From: an uncultured Schwartzia sp.
Lineage (GTDB): Bacteria > Bacillota > Negativicutes > Selenomonadales > Selenomonadaceae
Length of the DNA: 12,623 nucleotides
Direction of reading: 5' to 3'
Assembly: GCA_905372875.1 (NCBI GenBank)
Contig: CAJPQU010000048.1
Span: 1-12,623 of the forward strand
Shown: positions 1-7,769 of the stretch, piece after piece
Layout: the number at the start of each line of letters is the position of its first letter
How positions within the stretch are numbered: position 1 is the stretch's first letter
Translations under genes and position numbers: made by a program
The notes under the pieces: model-generated
The model's database searches: none
What the model was told of the DNA's origin: nothing
Seen by the model: only the letters and a program-made list of their open reading frames with translations

Positions 1-48
1 TTCAAGGAACACCCGCCGACCCTTGTCTTTCCACGAGTCAGCTTCTAT

Positions 49-77
49 ATATTACCGTGATGTTCCGCCTTTGTCAA
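49..77 (-). promoter_or_regulatory. Divergent sigma-A-type promoter firing out of the left edge
   Basis: On the minus strand there is a perfect -35 (TTGACA, 72-77), a 17-base spacer and -10 TAATAT (49-54, 4 of 6 consensus). Transcription would start near base 42 and run out of the window. The gene it serves is not visible. In mur operons of this type a regulator or another cell-wall gene often lies divergently, but nothing here identifies it. The match is good enough to call a promoter; activity is inferred. Confidence 0.5.
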
Positions 78-94
78 TATCGTCGGAGAATTTT

Positions 95-123
95 TTGCAG
101 GATTTTTTCCTGTCGTGTCTAAT
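95..123 (+). promoter_or_regulatory. Possible promoter of the murQ-murP-mupG operon
   Basis: The best candidate is a weak -35 (TTGCAG, 95-100, only 3 of 6) followed by a 17-base spacer and a good -10 (TCTAAT, 118-123). Inside the spacer is a perfect short inverted repeat, CAGGA-TTTTT-TCCTG (98-112), which could be an operator. The octamer AGGATTTT occurs at 99-106 and again at 132-139, 33 bases apart or about three helical turns. The weak -35 is what would be expected of an activated or regulated promoter, but it may also mean the true promoter is elsewhere in 1-164. Confidence 0.3.
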
Positions 124-164
124 TTAACGATAGGATTTTCTTATTCCCGGAAGAGGAGCCCAAT

Positions 165-1094
165 ATGATCCCTGCAAATACATTGGATGCATTGGCCACT
201 GAGCAGAATAATCCCGCCAGCGCCGCCATAGATGAGATGACGACATTAGAGATGGTGACACTCATAAATCAGGAGGATCAAAAAGCTGCTTTATCCATTG
301 CGCCTATTTTACCGCAAATCGCTGCGGCGGTAGACCTCATCGCGGAGCGTCTGCAACAAAACGGCCGCCTCATTTACTGCGGGGCGGGTACATCGGGCCG
401 CTTGGGCATATTGGACGCGGCGGAGTGTCCACCGACCTTCAGCACCGAACCTGGACAAGTGGTAGGACTGATCGCCGGAGGGCACGAAGCCATGTTCCAA
501 GCACAGGAAGGAGCGGAAGACGACGAGGTCGCCGCCGTTTCCGATTTGACCGCCATCGAACTCACGGCGGCGGACGTCGTCGTTGGATTGTCCGCTTCCG
601 GCCGGACGCCCTATGCCGTAAGCGCCTTACGCTACGCTCGCCAAAGGGGCGCGGCCACCATCGCCGTGGCCTCTTCCCCGGCTTCCCCGCTGGCGCAAGA
701 GGCAGACATCGCGCTGACAGCTTTCCCGGGACCGGAGGTGATCGCCGGATCGACGCGCCTAAAAGCAGGGACCGTCCAAAAGCTGATCCTCAACATGCTG
801 TCCACCGGGACGATGATTCGCCTGGGAAAAGTTTACGGCAACCGCATGGTCGATCTGCAAGCGACAAACGAGAAATTGGCCCGCCGAGCCCTTCGCATCG
901 TGCAAGAGGTGACGGGGGATGAGGAAAAAACCTGTCAGGAGAATTTGAGAAAAGCGGAAGGAAACGCGAAATTAGCGATTTTTCTGGCCTTCTCGGGCCT
1001 TTCCCCAGAGGCTGGAAAACGCTGTCTGCAAAAATCGGCAGGGCATTTAAAAACGGCGCTGAACAAGCTGTCTGCAAGGGGAGGCATTGCATGA
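165..1094 (+). CDS. murQ: N-acetylmuramic acid 6-phosphate etherase
   Basis: MurQ cleaves the D-lactyl ether of MurNAc-6-phosphate to give GlcNAc-6-phosphate and D-lactate in the cytoplasm, a step in peptidoglycan recycling. The 309-residue product is the normal family length (E. coli MurQ is 298) and aligns along its whole length from memory. The SIS-domain signature GAGTSGRLGILDAAECPP lies at about residues 73-90. The two acidic residues known to matter in E. coli (Glu83, Glu114) correspond to Glu87 and Glu118 (the latter in EGAED). The segments LSASGRTPY and STRLKAGT(V)QK are also typical. The ATG at 165 follows a GAGGAG site by six bases. The stop overlaps the next start as ATGA, so translation is probably coupled with the permease. 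No truncation is seen. Confidence 0.96.
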   Translation: MIPANTLDALATEQNNPASAAIDEMTTLEMVTLINQEDQKAALSIAPILPQIAAAVDLIAERLQQNGRLIYCGAGTSGRLGILDAAECPPTFSTEPGQVVGLIAGGHEAMFQAQEGAEDDEVAAVSDLTAIELTAADVVVGLSASGRTPYAVSALRYARQRGAATIAVASSPASPLAQEADIALTAFPGPEVIAGSTRLKAGTVQKLILNMLSTGTMIRLGKVYGNRMVDLQATNEKLARRALRIVQEVTGDEEKTCQENLRKAEGNAKLAIFLAFSGLSPEAGKRCLQKSAGHLKTALNKLSARGGIA

Positions 1095-2509
1095 ACCCGT
1101 CGGAAATCGCCCGCGCTATCACCGCGGTTTTAGGCGAAGAAAACATTGAATTCGCCACCCACTGTATGACGCGTCTGCGCTTGCGTCTTAAGGAGCAGAA
1201 CGATCATAAGAGAGAGGCGCTCAAAAAAATCCCCGGCGTACTGGGGGTAAATATGTCCGGGGAAGAACTGCAAGTCGTTCTCGGCCCCGGACGAGCTGCC
1301 GCCGTCACAGAAGCGCTGTGTTCTCTGCTGTCTCAAAGTCCGCCATCCGCTCCAACTGCCCCTTCCGCGCCACCCGCTGCCCCTGCTCCTCGGTCTGCCG
1401 TCGGCGACGGACAGGCCCTTCGGGAAACTCTGCGGGTGCGAAACGCGACCCCTGTGAGACTGTTGTTTAAGCGGATCACGAATATTTTTCTGCCCCTCAT
1501 TCCGGCCTTTATTGCCTGTGGGCTTTTGACCGGTCTCCTCAATATTTTTCTGCGCTTTTTCCCTGTCATGGGAACTCTCCCGATTGTCCAGCTCCTATAC
1601 GTCGCCGGAAATACCGCTTTTTACGGGCTGAATCTCTTGGTAGGATGGAATACCGCCAAAGAAGCCGGTGGCTCTCCGGCCTTGGGTGCGATTTTAGCGG
1701 CCCTTATCAGCCATCCCCAGCTCGCGGCCATTACTCTCTGGGATGTTCCCCTCATCCCCGGCCGCGGCGGCGTCATTGCCGTTCTTTTCATCGCCAGCGC
1801 CGGCGCTTGGCTGGAAAAACACCTCCATCGCCTCGTTCCGGAGATCTTGGATCTTTTTTTGACACCGCTTCTCGTCCTGCTGATGACCGGGACAGCCGCT
1901 ATCTTCCTTCTTCAACCCATCGGCGGCTGGGTCTCCGAAGGGATCAGCTGCCTGACGGCCGCCGCCATCGAAAAGGGGGGTGCGATAACCGGTTTTCTCT
2001 TAGGCGGCAGCTGGCTTCCCATCGTAATGCTGGGACTGCACCATACCATGACGCCCATTCATGCCGAACTTCTGGCCAAGGATGGCGTTACCGTCCTTCT
2101 GCCGGTGCTGGCCATGGCGGGGGCTGGACAGGTAGGTGCCGCGGTGGCCGTATATGTAAAAACGAAGAACGCCTTCCTCAAGAAAACAATTCTCTCCGCT
2201 CTGCCTGTGGGGATGATGGGAATTGGTGAGCCTTTGATCTACGGCGTCACCTTCCCTCTCTTTCGCCCCTTTATCGGCGCGTGCCTTGGGGGAGCGTGCG
2301 GCGGCGCCGTCATCGCGTTCTTCGCGGTGGGGGCCGGAACTCTCGGGATTTCCGGCCTCCCCTTAGCGGCGGCCACAAATCAACCGCTCCATTATCTCTG
2401 GGGTATCCTTACCGCTTATATCGTTGGTTTCATCGCCGCGTACCTTTTGGGATTCACCGATCCGTCGGAAGAAAGTACGACACAGCAAAGAAAGGACACA
2501 CTGCCATGA
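1091..2509 (+). CDS. murP: PTS EIIBC permease, MurNAc type (MurP-like)
   Basis: This is a membrane sugar transporter of the phosphotransferase system that would import and 6-phosphorylate MurNAc or the MurNAc-GlcNAc disaccharide. The 472 residues match the length of E. coli MurP. The N-terminal EIIB domain (about 1-80) carries the phospho-acceptor Cys25 in the motif HCMTRLRLRL. A Pro/Ala-rich linker (about 84-102) joins it to a long hydrophobic EIIC domain with roughly ten membrane segments. That domain contains LGLHHTMTPIH and the family loop GIGEPLIYGVTFPL. There is no EIIA domain, so a phosphate donor must come from elsewhere, as for E. coli MurP. The ATG overlaps the murQ stop and follows a GGGGAGG site. 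The substrate call rests on the neighbours murQ and mupG; by sequence alone it could be another glucose/sucrose-superfamily EIIBC. Confidence 0.85.
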   Translation: MNPSEIARAITAVLGEENIEFATHCMTRLRLRLKEQNDHKREALKKIPGVLGVNMSGEELQVVLGPGRAAAVTEALCSLLSQSPPSAPTAPSAPPAAPAPRSAVGDGQALRETLRVRNATPVRLLFKRITNIFLPLIPAFIACGLLTGLLNIFLRFFPVMGTLPIVQLLYVAGNTAFYGLNLLVGWNTAKEAGGSPALGAILAALISHPQLAAITLWDVPLIPGRGGVIAVLFIASAGAWLEKHLHRLVPEILDLFLTPLLVLLMTGTAAIFLLQPIGGWVSEGISCLTAAAIEKGGAITGFLLGGSWLPIVMLGLHHTMTPIHAELLAKDGVTVLLPVLAMAGAGQVGAAVAVYVKTKNAFLKKTILSALPVGMMGIGEPLIYGVTFPLFRPFIGACLGGACGGAVIAFFAVGAGTLGISGLPLAAATNQPLHYLWGILTAYIVGFIAAYLLGFTDPSEESTTQQRKDTLP

Positions 2510-3579
2510 GATTCGGCATCTCTGTCTATCCCGGTTTAGATCCCCCCATAGAAGAGTATCTTACGCTGATCCGCCGTGCCGCTGCCTGTGGCATTACCTG
2601 TCTTTTTACATCCCTGCACATCCCGGAAACAAACAAAAAAGACTTTACCGAAGAATGGCAGAAAATGATGACCGCCGCCCATAGCGCCGGACTGGAGGTC
2701 ATTGCCGACACTTCGCCGGCCGCCTTAGCCTTCTTAACGGCAGACCCTTTTGACCCGCACACCCTGAGGACCCTTGGCCTCCATGCCTTACGTCTCGACG
2801 ACGGCTTTTCTCTCGCCGACATCGCCCGCCTCAGCCGCAGTGACGGAGATTTGCATCTGCTGCTCAATGCTTCCACGCTAAAGGAACAGGAATTAGCAGC
2901 GCTGAAAACGGAAGGGGCCGACTTCAGCCGGCTGGCGGCGCTGCACAATTTTTATCCCCGCCCCGGTACCGGCCTTTCCCTCCCTTTCTTTCAACAGCAA
3001 AATAAAATACTCCACCGCTACGCTTTGGCCATAGGGGCTTTCATCCCCGCCGCAAAAAGACGCCGCGCCCCGCTTCACGAGGGGCTTCCCACCTTGGAAC
3101 TGCATCGAAATATGCCGCCGGACTTAGCGGCTCGTCATTTAGCAGCGCTGGGTATCGATTCCATTTTCATTGGCGACGATGGGCCGTCGGAAGAAGAATT
3201 ATCGCGTCTGTCTGCCATCCCACCGGACACCGTCGTCCTGCACGCTCACCTGCTGGTCAAGGACACCGCCCTTCGGGAGATTCTTTCTCAGCCCTTCACG
3301 GCCCGCCCCGACGCGGCCCGCGACGCCATTCGAGCTCTGGAAGGGAAGGCGCGTTTCCACGGCCATCTCCTTTCGCCGGAAAACACTATCGCCCGCCCTT
3401 TCGGGGCTGTCACGCTGGACAATCTGGACTACCTCCGCTACGCCGGAGAGCTGCAAATCATCAGGCGTCCTCAACCCGCCGATCCGCGCACAAACGTCAT
3501 CGCCCAAGTCGTACCGGAAGAGCAGTTTCTCATTCCCCTCATCCGCCCCGGGCAAAGATTCACCTTCCGCTTCGAGTAA
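2506..3579 (+). CDS. mupG: 6-phospho-N-acetylmuramidase (DUF871 family)
   Basis: MupG hydrolyses MurNAc-6-phosphate-GlcNAc, the imported phosphodisaccharide, into MurNAc-6-phosphate (for MurQ) and GlcNAc. This activity is established for the S. aureus protein. The 357-residue product has the family architecture. An N-terminal TIM-barrel starts with GISVYPGL (about residues 4-11) and has ITCLFTSLHIPE near residues 29-40. A C-terminal cyclophilin-like part contains VTLDNLDYLRYAGELQII (about 302-319). I chose ATG 2506 because it overlaps the permease stop as ATGA, an AAAGGA site lies upstream, and homology begins at MRFGISVYPG. The reading frame is open further upstream, but that part only shadows the permease gene. 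It is the last gene of the mur operon, and a bidirectional terminator lies about 130 bases downstream. Confidence 0.9.
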   Translation: MRFGISVYPGLDPPIEEYLTLIRRAAACGITCLFTSLHIPETNKKDFTEEWQKMMTAAHSAGLEVIADTSPAALAFLTADPFDPHTLRTLGLHALRLDDGFSLADIARLSRSDGDLHLLLNASTLKEQELAALKTEGADFSRLAALHNFYPRPGTGLSLPFFQQQNKILHRYALAIGAFIPAAKRRRAPLHEGLPTLELHRNMPPDLAARHLAALGIDSIFIGDDGPSEEELSRLSAIPPDTVVLHAHLLVKDTALREILSQPFTARPDAARDAIRALEGKARFHGHLLSPENTIARPFGAVTLDNLDYLRYAGELQIIRRPQPADPRTNVIAQVVPEEQFLIPLIRPGQRFTFRFE

Positions 3580-3708
3580 GATTTGCTGCGTCTCATTTTA
3601 ATTGGAAACATCCGGTTCGGCAACCCGCTGTCGAAGCGTCTCGCCGAAAGTGGCCGGCACGAAAAAGCAGCACGCCCCGCTCTTGCCATGCCTTCGTCAA
3701 AGCAAGAC

Positions 3709-3759
3709 AAAAAGGAAGCCCCCGCGTCCGAATGATTCGGAACACAGGGACTTCCTTTT
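3709..3759. terminator. Bidirectional intrinsic terminator between convergent operons
   Basis: A long hairpin has outer arms AAAAGGAAG and CTTCCTTTT with CCC/GGG pairs beneath, capped by CCGAATgATTCGG. T-rich tails lie on both sides: TTTTCTTATTCTTATT on the plus strand, TTTTTGTC on the minus strand. It can end the plus-strand mur operon and the minus-strand mut operon. The rest of 3580-3775 holds no gene that I can support. Confidence 0.85.
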
Positions 3760-3775
3760 CTTATTCTTATTACTT

Positions 3776-4345
3776 TTACCGAATGATCGCCAAGTCCTTC
3801 AGTAAGGCGAAATCAATGTTCGTCCTCGGCACAGCGTGGTGCTTCAGATAATTCTGATGAAGATCGGAAGCGGGGTAGAAACTCTCCAGCCGCATGGCCT
3901 CCGCATAGCACTTGCGCGCGCCTACCGGATCATGGTTCGGATCGTTCATGGTGATGGGTGCGCTGGTAGCTGCTAACGCCTTTTTCCGGTTTTGGATGAA
4001 ATTCATGTGATATTCCACCATCGGCTTATCCTCGGCGGAGATATAGTAAACGCCGCTTCGGTACATCGGCCCTTCGCAGTCTCCCTGTTTGTCCTTCACA
4101 TAGGGATCGATGACGGTGAACAGAATATCCATGAGACTGGACAGATCCATCTGTTTGGGGTCAAAGGAGACCTCGATTCCCATGGTCGCCCCTGTTGCCC
4201 CCGCCAATACATCCTCGTGCGCGGGATTCGGCACCGTCGAATTGATATACCCGGCCACGACGTCCGTGACGCCATGAACGCGGGAAAACACCTCCTGAAG
4301 TTCGTAAAAGCTTCCTCCGGCAAAATAGATCTTCTTTGTATACAA
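3776..4345 (-). CDS. MsrA-fold protein with substituted active site (function unknown)
   Basis: The fold is that of peptide methionine-(S)-sulfoxide reductase: YFAGG near the N-terminus, VxAGY, an NPAHEDV segment, SFDP, IDP, GPMYRS and a late FYPASDLHQNYL. The catalytic signature GCFWxxE is changed to GSFYELQ, with Ser12 (codon AGC) in place of the nucleophilic cysteine. By alignment with E. coli MsrA from memory, the glutamate of TGHAE is a methionine (TGATM), and the aspartate of QGNDxG is a cysteine (QGDCEG). The conserved tyrosine of YRS remains. It is therefore unlikely to reduce methionine sulfoxide by the usual mechanism. The product is 189 residues. I chose the TTG at 4345 because AGGAGG sits eight bases before it; a TTG at 4366 lacks such a site. 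It is the last gene of the mutase operon, 27 bases after meaB, so a role linked to the mutase is possible but unproven. Confidence 0.8.
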   Translation of the reverse strand: MYTKKIYFAGGSFYELQEVFSRVHGVTDVVAGYINSTVPNPAHEDVLAGATGATMGIEVSFDPKQMDLSSLMDILFTVIDPYVKDKQGDCEGPMYRSGVYYISAEDKPMVEYHMNFIQNRKKALAATSAPITMNDPNHDPVGARKCYAEAMRLESFYPASDLHQNYLKHHAVPRTNIDFALLKDLAIIR

Positions 4346-4347
4346 AG
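4334..4347. repeat. 14-bp perfect palindrome covering a start codon
   Basis: CTTTGTATACAAAG is perfectly self-complementary and contains the TTG start of the MsrA-like gene. In RNA it would give a five-pair stem with a TATA loop just after the AGGAGG site, possibly lowering initiation. It might also be a protein-binding site or chance. Confidence 0.4.
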
Positions 4348-4353
4348 TAAGAC

Positions 4354-4359
4354 CCTCCT
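4354..4359 (-). promoter_or_regulatory. Ribosome binding site that sets a TTG start
   Basis: A full AGGAGG lies between meaB and the MsrA-like gene, eight bases before TTG 4345. It is the only good site in this junction. It argues against starting at the TTG at 4366, which would put the site inside the coding sequence. Confidence 0.7.
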
Positions 4360-4372
4360 GTATCAACCCCTG

Positions 4373-5560
4373 TCAGCGTCCGTTTTCCGGGTGAAAAACA
4401 TCGACATGGCGCTGCGTTGCCCGCTGGACATCGAAAATATGAATCAATTCCGCCACCGCCTGGGTAGGCGAGATGGAACCGTCCAGCACCGCTTTTCTGA
4501 TCTCCGGCATCCGGCCTAAGACCACCGGATCGTCGAAGAAAAGATTATGCAGATGCTCGTCGATCATGCTGTACACCCAGTCCAAAAGCTGACCTTCACG
4601 CCGCCGTTGGAAAACTCCTGAATCATGTGTCACCTTATCGAAAGCCCGGATGACGTCCCAAAGCTCCTTGAGACCGGTCTTTTTCACCGCCGAGGCTAAG
4701 TAGGCGTGGGTACGCCATCCCTCCGTCGCCGGGCGGATGAACTCGACCATGCGTTCATATTCGCCCCGGGCCACTTTCGCTTTCAGATAATTATCGCCGT
4801 CCGCCTTGTTGACCACGATGGCGTCCGCCAATTCCATAATGCCCTTCTTAATGCCCTGGAGTTCATCTCCAGCGCCTGTCAAGACGATGAGCATGAAGAA
4901 ATCGACCATGGAACGCACCGTCGTCTCCGACTGCCCGACGCCAACGGTTTCCACTAAAATCACATCATAGCCGGCCGCTTCGCAAAGGAGCATAGTTTCC
5001 CTGCTCTTCCTAGCCACGCCGCCCAAGGTTCCTCCCGCAGGCGAGGGGCGAATGAACGCCTCCTCGCGCCGCGACAGGGTTCCCATGCGCGTCTTGTCGC
5101 CTAAGATAGAGCCTTTGGTTACGGAACTGGTGGGATCCACCGCCAGCACCGCGACCCGATGCCCCATATCGCAAAGCATATTGCCAAAGGCCTCGATCAT
5201 CGTACTCTTCCCTGCTCCCGGGACGCCTGTGATGCCAACGCGAAGCGCCTTGCCGGTTCGAGGCAAAAGTCCCTGCAAGACTTGTTGGGCCTTGCTGAAA
5301 TGATGAGGGTTGTTGCTTTCAATGAGCGTTATCGCTCGCGCCAGAGTAACGCGATCACCGTCGCTGACCCCTTTGATGTAATCATCCACGCTCAGGATCA
5401 TCTTGCGCTTCGGCTTCATCGTTCCATCTTTCAAAGCCGGATTCAGATTGCCGACAGTCGTATCGGTGATCCCTTCGATTCCGCTCATCACGCCGCAGGC
5501 GAAATTGTTGTCGTCCTCCTGAGGCGCCCATTCCGGTTTAGAAGTCGTATACTCTGCCAT
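4373..5560 (-). CDS. meaB: Methylmalonyl-CoA mutase G-protein chaperone MeaB
   Basis: MeaB is a SIMIBI-class GTPase that gates adenosylcobalamin loading and protects methylmalonyl-CoA mutase from inactivation. Older annotations call the family ArgK or LAO/AO transport kinase. Visible motifs are the P-loop GVPGAGKST at about residues 112-120, VDPTSS at 141-146, the switch region ETVGVGQSE at 204-212 and the guanine-specificity motif NKAD at 251-254. The product is 395 residues, longer than the usual 310-340, owing to an acidic N-terminal extension of about 50 residues of unknown role. I chose ATG 5560 because GAGAGG stands a few bases upstream and the mutB stop is 10 bases away. An in-frame upstream extension would overlap mutB and has no good site. 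It lies directly downstream of mutB, the standard arrangement for the partner of this enzyme. Confidence 0.95.
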   Translation of the reverse strand: MAEYTTSKPEWAPQEDDNNFACGVMSGIEGITDTTVGNLNPALKDGTMKPKRKMILSVDDYIKGVSDGDRVTLARAITLIESNNPHHFSKAQQVLQGLLPRTGKALRVGITGVPGAGKSTMIEAFGNMLCDMGHRVAVLAVDPTSSVTKGSILGDKTRMGTLSRREEAFIRPSPAGGTLGGVARKSRETMLLCEAAGYDVILVETVGVGQSETTVRSMVDFFMLIVLTGAGDELQGIKKGIMELADAIVVNKADGDNYLKAKVARGEYERMVEFIRPATEGWRTHAYLASAVKKTGLKELWDVIRAFDKVTHDSGVFQRRREGQLLDWVYSMIDEHLHNLFFDDPVVLGRMPEIRKAVLDGSISPTQAVAELIHIFDVQRATQRHVDVFHPENGR

Positions 5561-5570
5561 CGCATACCTC

Positions 5571-7769
5571 TCAGCCGATATCCGATGCTTCCGCCTTAGC
5601 TCTGTCAATCAGAAGGTGGAGCAGCTTAATCCCCGCTTCGGGAATGTTCGTCCCCGGGGCGAAGATGGCGACGGCGCCTGCTTTGTAGAGGTGATCGTAA
5701 TCCTGCACCGGGATAACGCCGCCAATAGCGACCATGATATCTTCACGGCCACGCTTTTTCAGCTCTTCTACCAGCTCGGGCAACAGGGTATTGTGCCCCG
5801 CGGCCAAGGAACTGAAGCCGACCATGTGAACGTCGTTGTCCACCGCATCCTGCGCGGTTTCCGCCGGCGTCTGGAAAAGCGGGCCCACGTCAACATCCCA
5901 GCCCATGTCGGCGAAGGAGGACGCGATGACCTTCTGTCCGCGATCATGACCGTCCTGTCCCATCTTCGCCACGAAGATACGAGGCCGGCGGCCGCTGAGT
6001 TTTTCGAACTCATCCGCCAAGGCTCTGGCCTTTTCCAGCTCCGTCTTATCCGTAAACTCGGAGGAATAGACGCCGGAAATCGTGTGAATGACCGCCTGAT
6101 AACGGCCGGAAATCTTTTCCACGGCGTCGGAAATCTCGCCCAAGGAGCAGCGCACGCGAGCCGCCTCGACGGAGCACTCCAAGAGATTGCCGTTTTCGCG
6201 GCTCTCTGCCGCCTTCGTGATGGCCTCCAGCGCGTTGCGAACATCGTCTTCATTGCGCTCTGCCCGAAGTTTCTCCAGCCGCGCCACCTGCGCATTGCGC
6301 ACAGCGGTGTTGTCGATGGCCAGAATTTCCAACGGATCCTCTTTCTCCAGACGATACCGGTTCAAACCGACAATGGATTCCTTGTTGGAATCGATACGAG
6401 CCTGACGGCGGGCCGCCGCTTCCTCGATACGCATCTTCGGCAGGCCGGTGGGAATGGCTTTCGCCATGCCGCCCAGGGACTCGACCTCTTGGATGTGCGC
6501 CCAAGAACGGCGGATGATCTCGTTGGTGAGGGCTTCCACATAATAGGAGCCGCCCCAGGGATCAATGATCTTGCAAACGCTGGTTTCGTCCTGAATGTAG
6601 AGCTGCGTATTGCGCGCGATGCGGGCCGAGAAGTCCGTAGGCAGCGCGATGGCCTCGTCCAGCGCGTTGGTGTGCAGGGACTGGGTGTGCCCCAGCGCCG
6701 CCCCCATCGCCTCCATCGCCGTACGGGCGATGTTGTTGAAGGGATCCTGCGCCGTGAGCGACCAGCCCGAGGTCTGAGAGTGCGTCCGCAGCGCCATGGA
6801 CTTGTCGTTGGTGGCCCCGAAGGACTTGACGATCTTCGCCCAGAGAACGCGGGCGGCACGCATCTTCGCAATTTCCATGAAGTAGTTTTTGCCGATGGCC
6901 CAGAAGAAGGAGAGCCGCTTGGCGAAAGCATCGACCGGCAGCCCGGCCTTAATGCCCGTGCGGATGTACTCAAGACCGTCAGCCAGCGTATAACCCAGCT
7001 CGATGTCCGCCGGCGCCCCCGCTTCCTGCATGTGATAACCGGAAATGGAGATGCTGTTGAACTTCGGCATGTACTTCGTCGTGTACTCGAAGATATCGCC
7101 GATGATGCGCATGGACATATCCGGCGGGTAGATGTAAGTGTTACGAACCATGAACTCTTTCAGAATGTCGTTCTGGATCGTCCCGGCCATGATGGCCTTA
7201 TCCACACCCTGCTCGACGCCGGACTGGATGAAGAAGGAAAGGATCGGCAGAACGGCGCCGTTCATCGTCATGGAAACGGACATCTGATCCAAGGGAATCC
7301 CCGAGAACAGGATGTTCATGTCCAGCATGGAGCAAACGGAAACGCCCGCTTTTCCCACGTCGCCGAAAACGCGGGGATTGTCCGCGTCGTAGCCGCGGTG
7401 CGTCGGCAGGTCAAAGGCGATGGAAAGGCCTTTCTGTCCGGCGGCCAAGTTGCGGCGGTAGAACGCGTTGGATTCTTCCGCCGTGGAGAAGCCGGCGTAC
7501 TGCCGGACCGTCCAGGGACGGAAAACGTACATGGTGGAATACGGCCCCCGCAGGCAGGGGGGAATGCCGCTGGCGAAATCAAGATGGGTCATGTGATCGT
7601 ACTCATCATGATTATAGAGGGAACGCACCTTGATATGCTCCATCGTCGTGTTGACGATGTCGTCATAATTCCGATGAGCTTCCTCCGCGAGGCGTTTTTT
7701 CCACTCCGCTTCGCTTTGCGCCGGCGCAGTTTCCAGTTCCATCTTAGTGAAATCAGGATTCAGTGCCAT
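5571..7769 (-). CDS. mutB: Methylmalonyl-CoA mutase large (catalytic) subunit
   Basis: This is the adenosylcobalamin-dependent subunit that interconverts succinyl-CoA and (R)-methylmalonyl-CoA, the carbon-skeleton step of propionate fermentation or propionate use. The product is 732 residues, as in Propionibacterium (728). The TIM barrel carries the substrate residues Tyr91 (RQYAGFST), Arg209 (MVRNTY) and His246 (SGYHMQEAGA), which correspond to Tyr89, Arg207 and His244 of the P. shermanii enzyme. The C-terminal B12-binding domain has the ligand motif DGHDRG near residues 606-611, so the base-off/His-on binding mode is intact. The ATG at 7769 shares one base with the mutA stop (TGATG), suggesting translational coupling; a TTG one codon upstream is the alternative. 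No strong Shine-Dalgarno site is seen, which fits coupling. It would work as a MutAB heterodimer with MeaB. Confidence 0.97.
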   Translation of the reverse strand: MALNPDFTKMELETAPAQSEAEWKKRLAEEAHRNYDDIVNTTMEHIKVRSLYNHDEYDHMTHLDFASGIPPCLRGPYSTMYVFRPWTVRQYAGFSTAEESNAFYRRNLAAGQKGLSIAFDLPTHRGYDADNPRVFGDVGKAGVSVCSMLDMNILFSGIPLDQMSVSMTMNGAVLPILSFFIQSGVEQGVDKAIMAGTIQNDILKEFMVRNTYIYPPDMSMRIIGDIFEYTTKYMPKFNSISISGYHMQEAGAPADIELGYTLADGLEYIRTGIKAGLPVDAFAKRLSFFWAIGKNYFMEIAKMRAARVLWAKIVKSFGATNDKSMALRTHSQTSGWSLTAQDPFNNIARTAMEAMGAALGHTQSLHTNALDEAIALPTDFSARIARNTQLYIQDETSVCKIIDPWGGSYYVEALTNEIIRRSWAHIQEVESLGGMAKAIPTGLPKMRIEEAAARRQARIDSNKESIVGLNRYRLEKEDPLEILAIDNTAVRNAQVARLEKLRAERNEDDVRNALEAITKAAESRENGNLLECSVEAARVRCSLGEISDAVEKISGRYQAVIHTISGVYSSEFTDKTELEKARALADEFEKLSGRRPRIFVAKMGQDGHDRGQKVIASSFADMGWDVDVGPLFQTPAETAQDAVDNDVHMVGFSSLAAGHNTLLPELVEELKKRGREDIMVAIGGVIPVQDYDHLYKAGAVAIFAPGTNIPEAGIKLLHLLIDRAKAEASDIG

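Noticed and set aside
2281..2505. A 75-codon N-terminal extension of mupG inside the permease gene
   Set aside because: The extension is out of frame with the permease, Arg-rich and low in quality, and the family begins at the ATG overlapping the permease stop.
3602..3805. A 67-codon plus-strand frame after mupG
   Set aside because: It runs across the bidirectional terminator into the MsrA-like gene and has no ribosome binding site or recognisable domain.
3776..4345. Reading the MsrA-like gene as an ordinary msrA
   Set aside because: The nucleophilic cysteine and two other catalytic positions are replaced, so the usual enzymatic name would be misleading.
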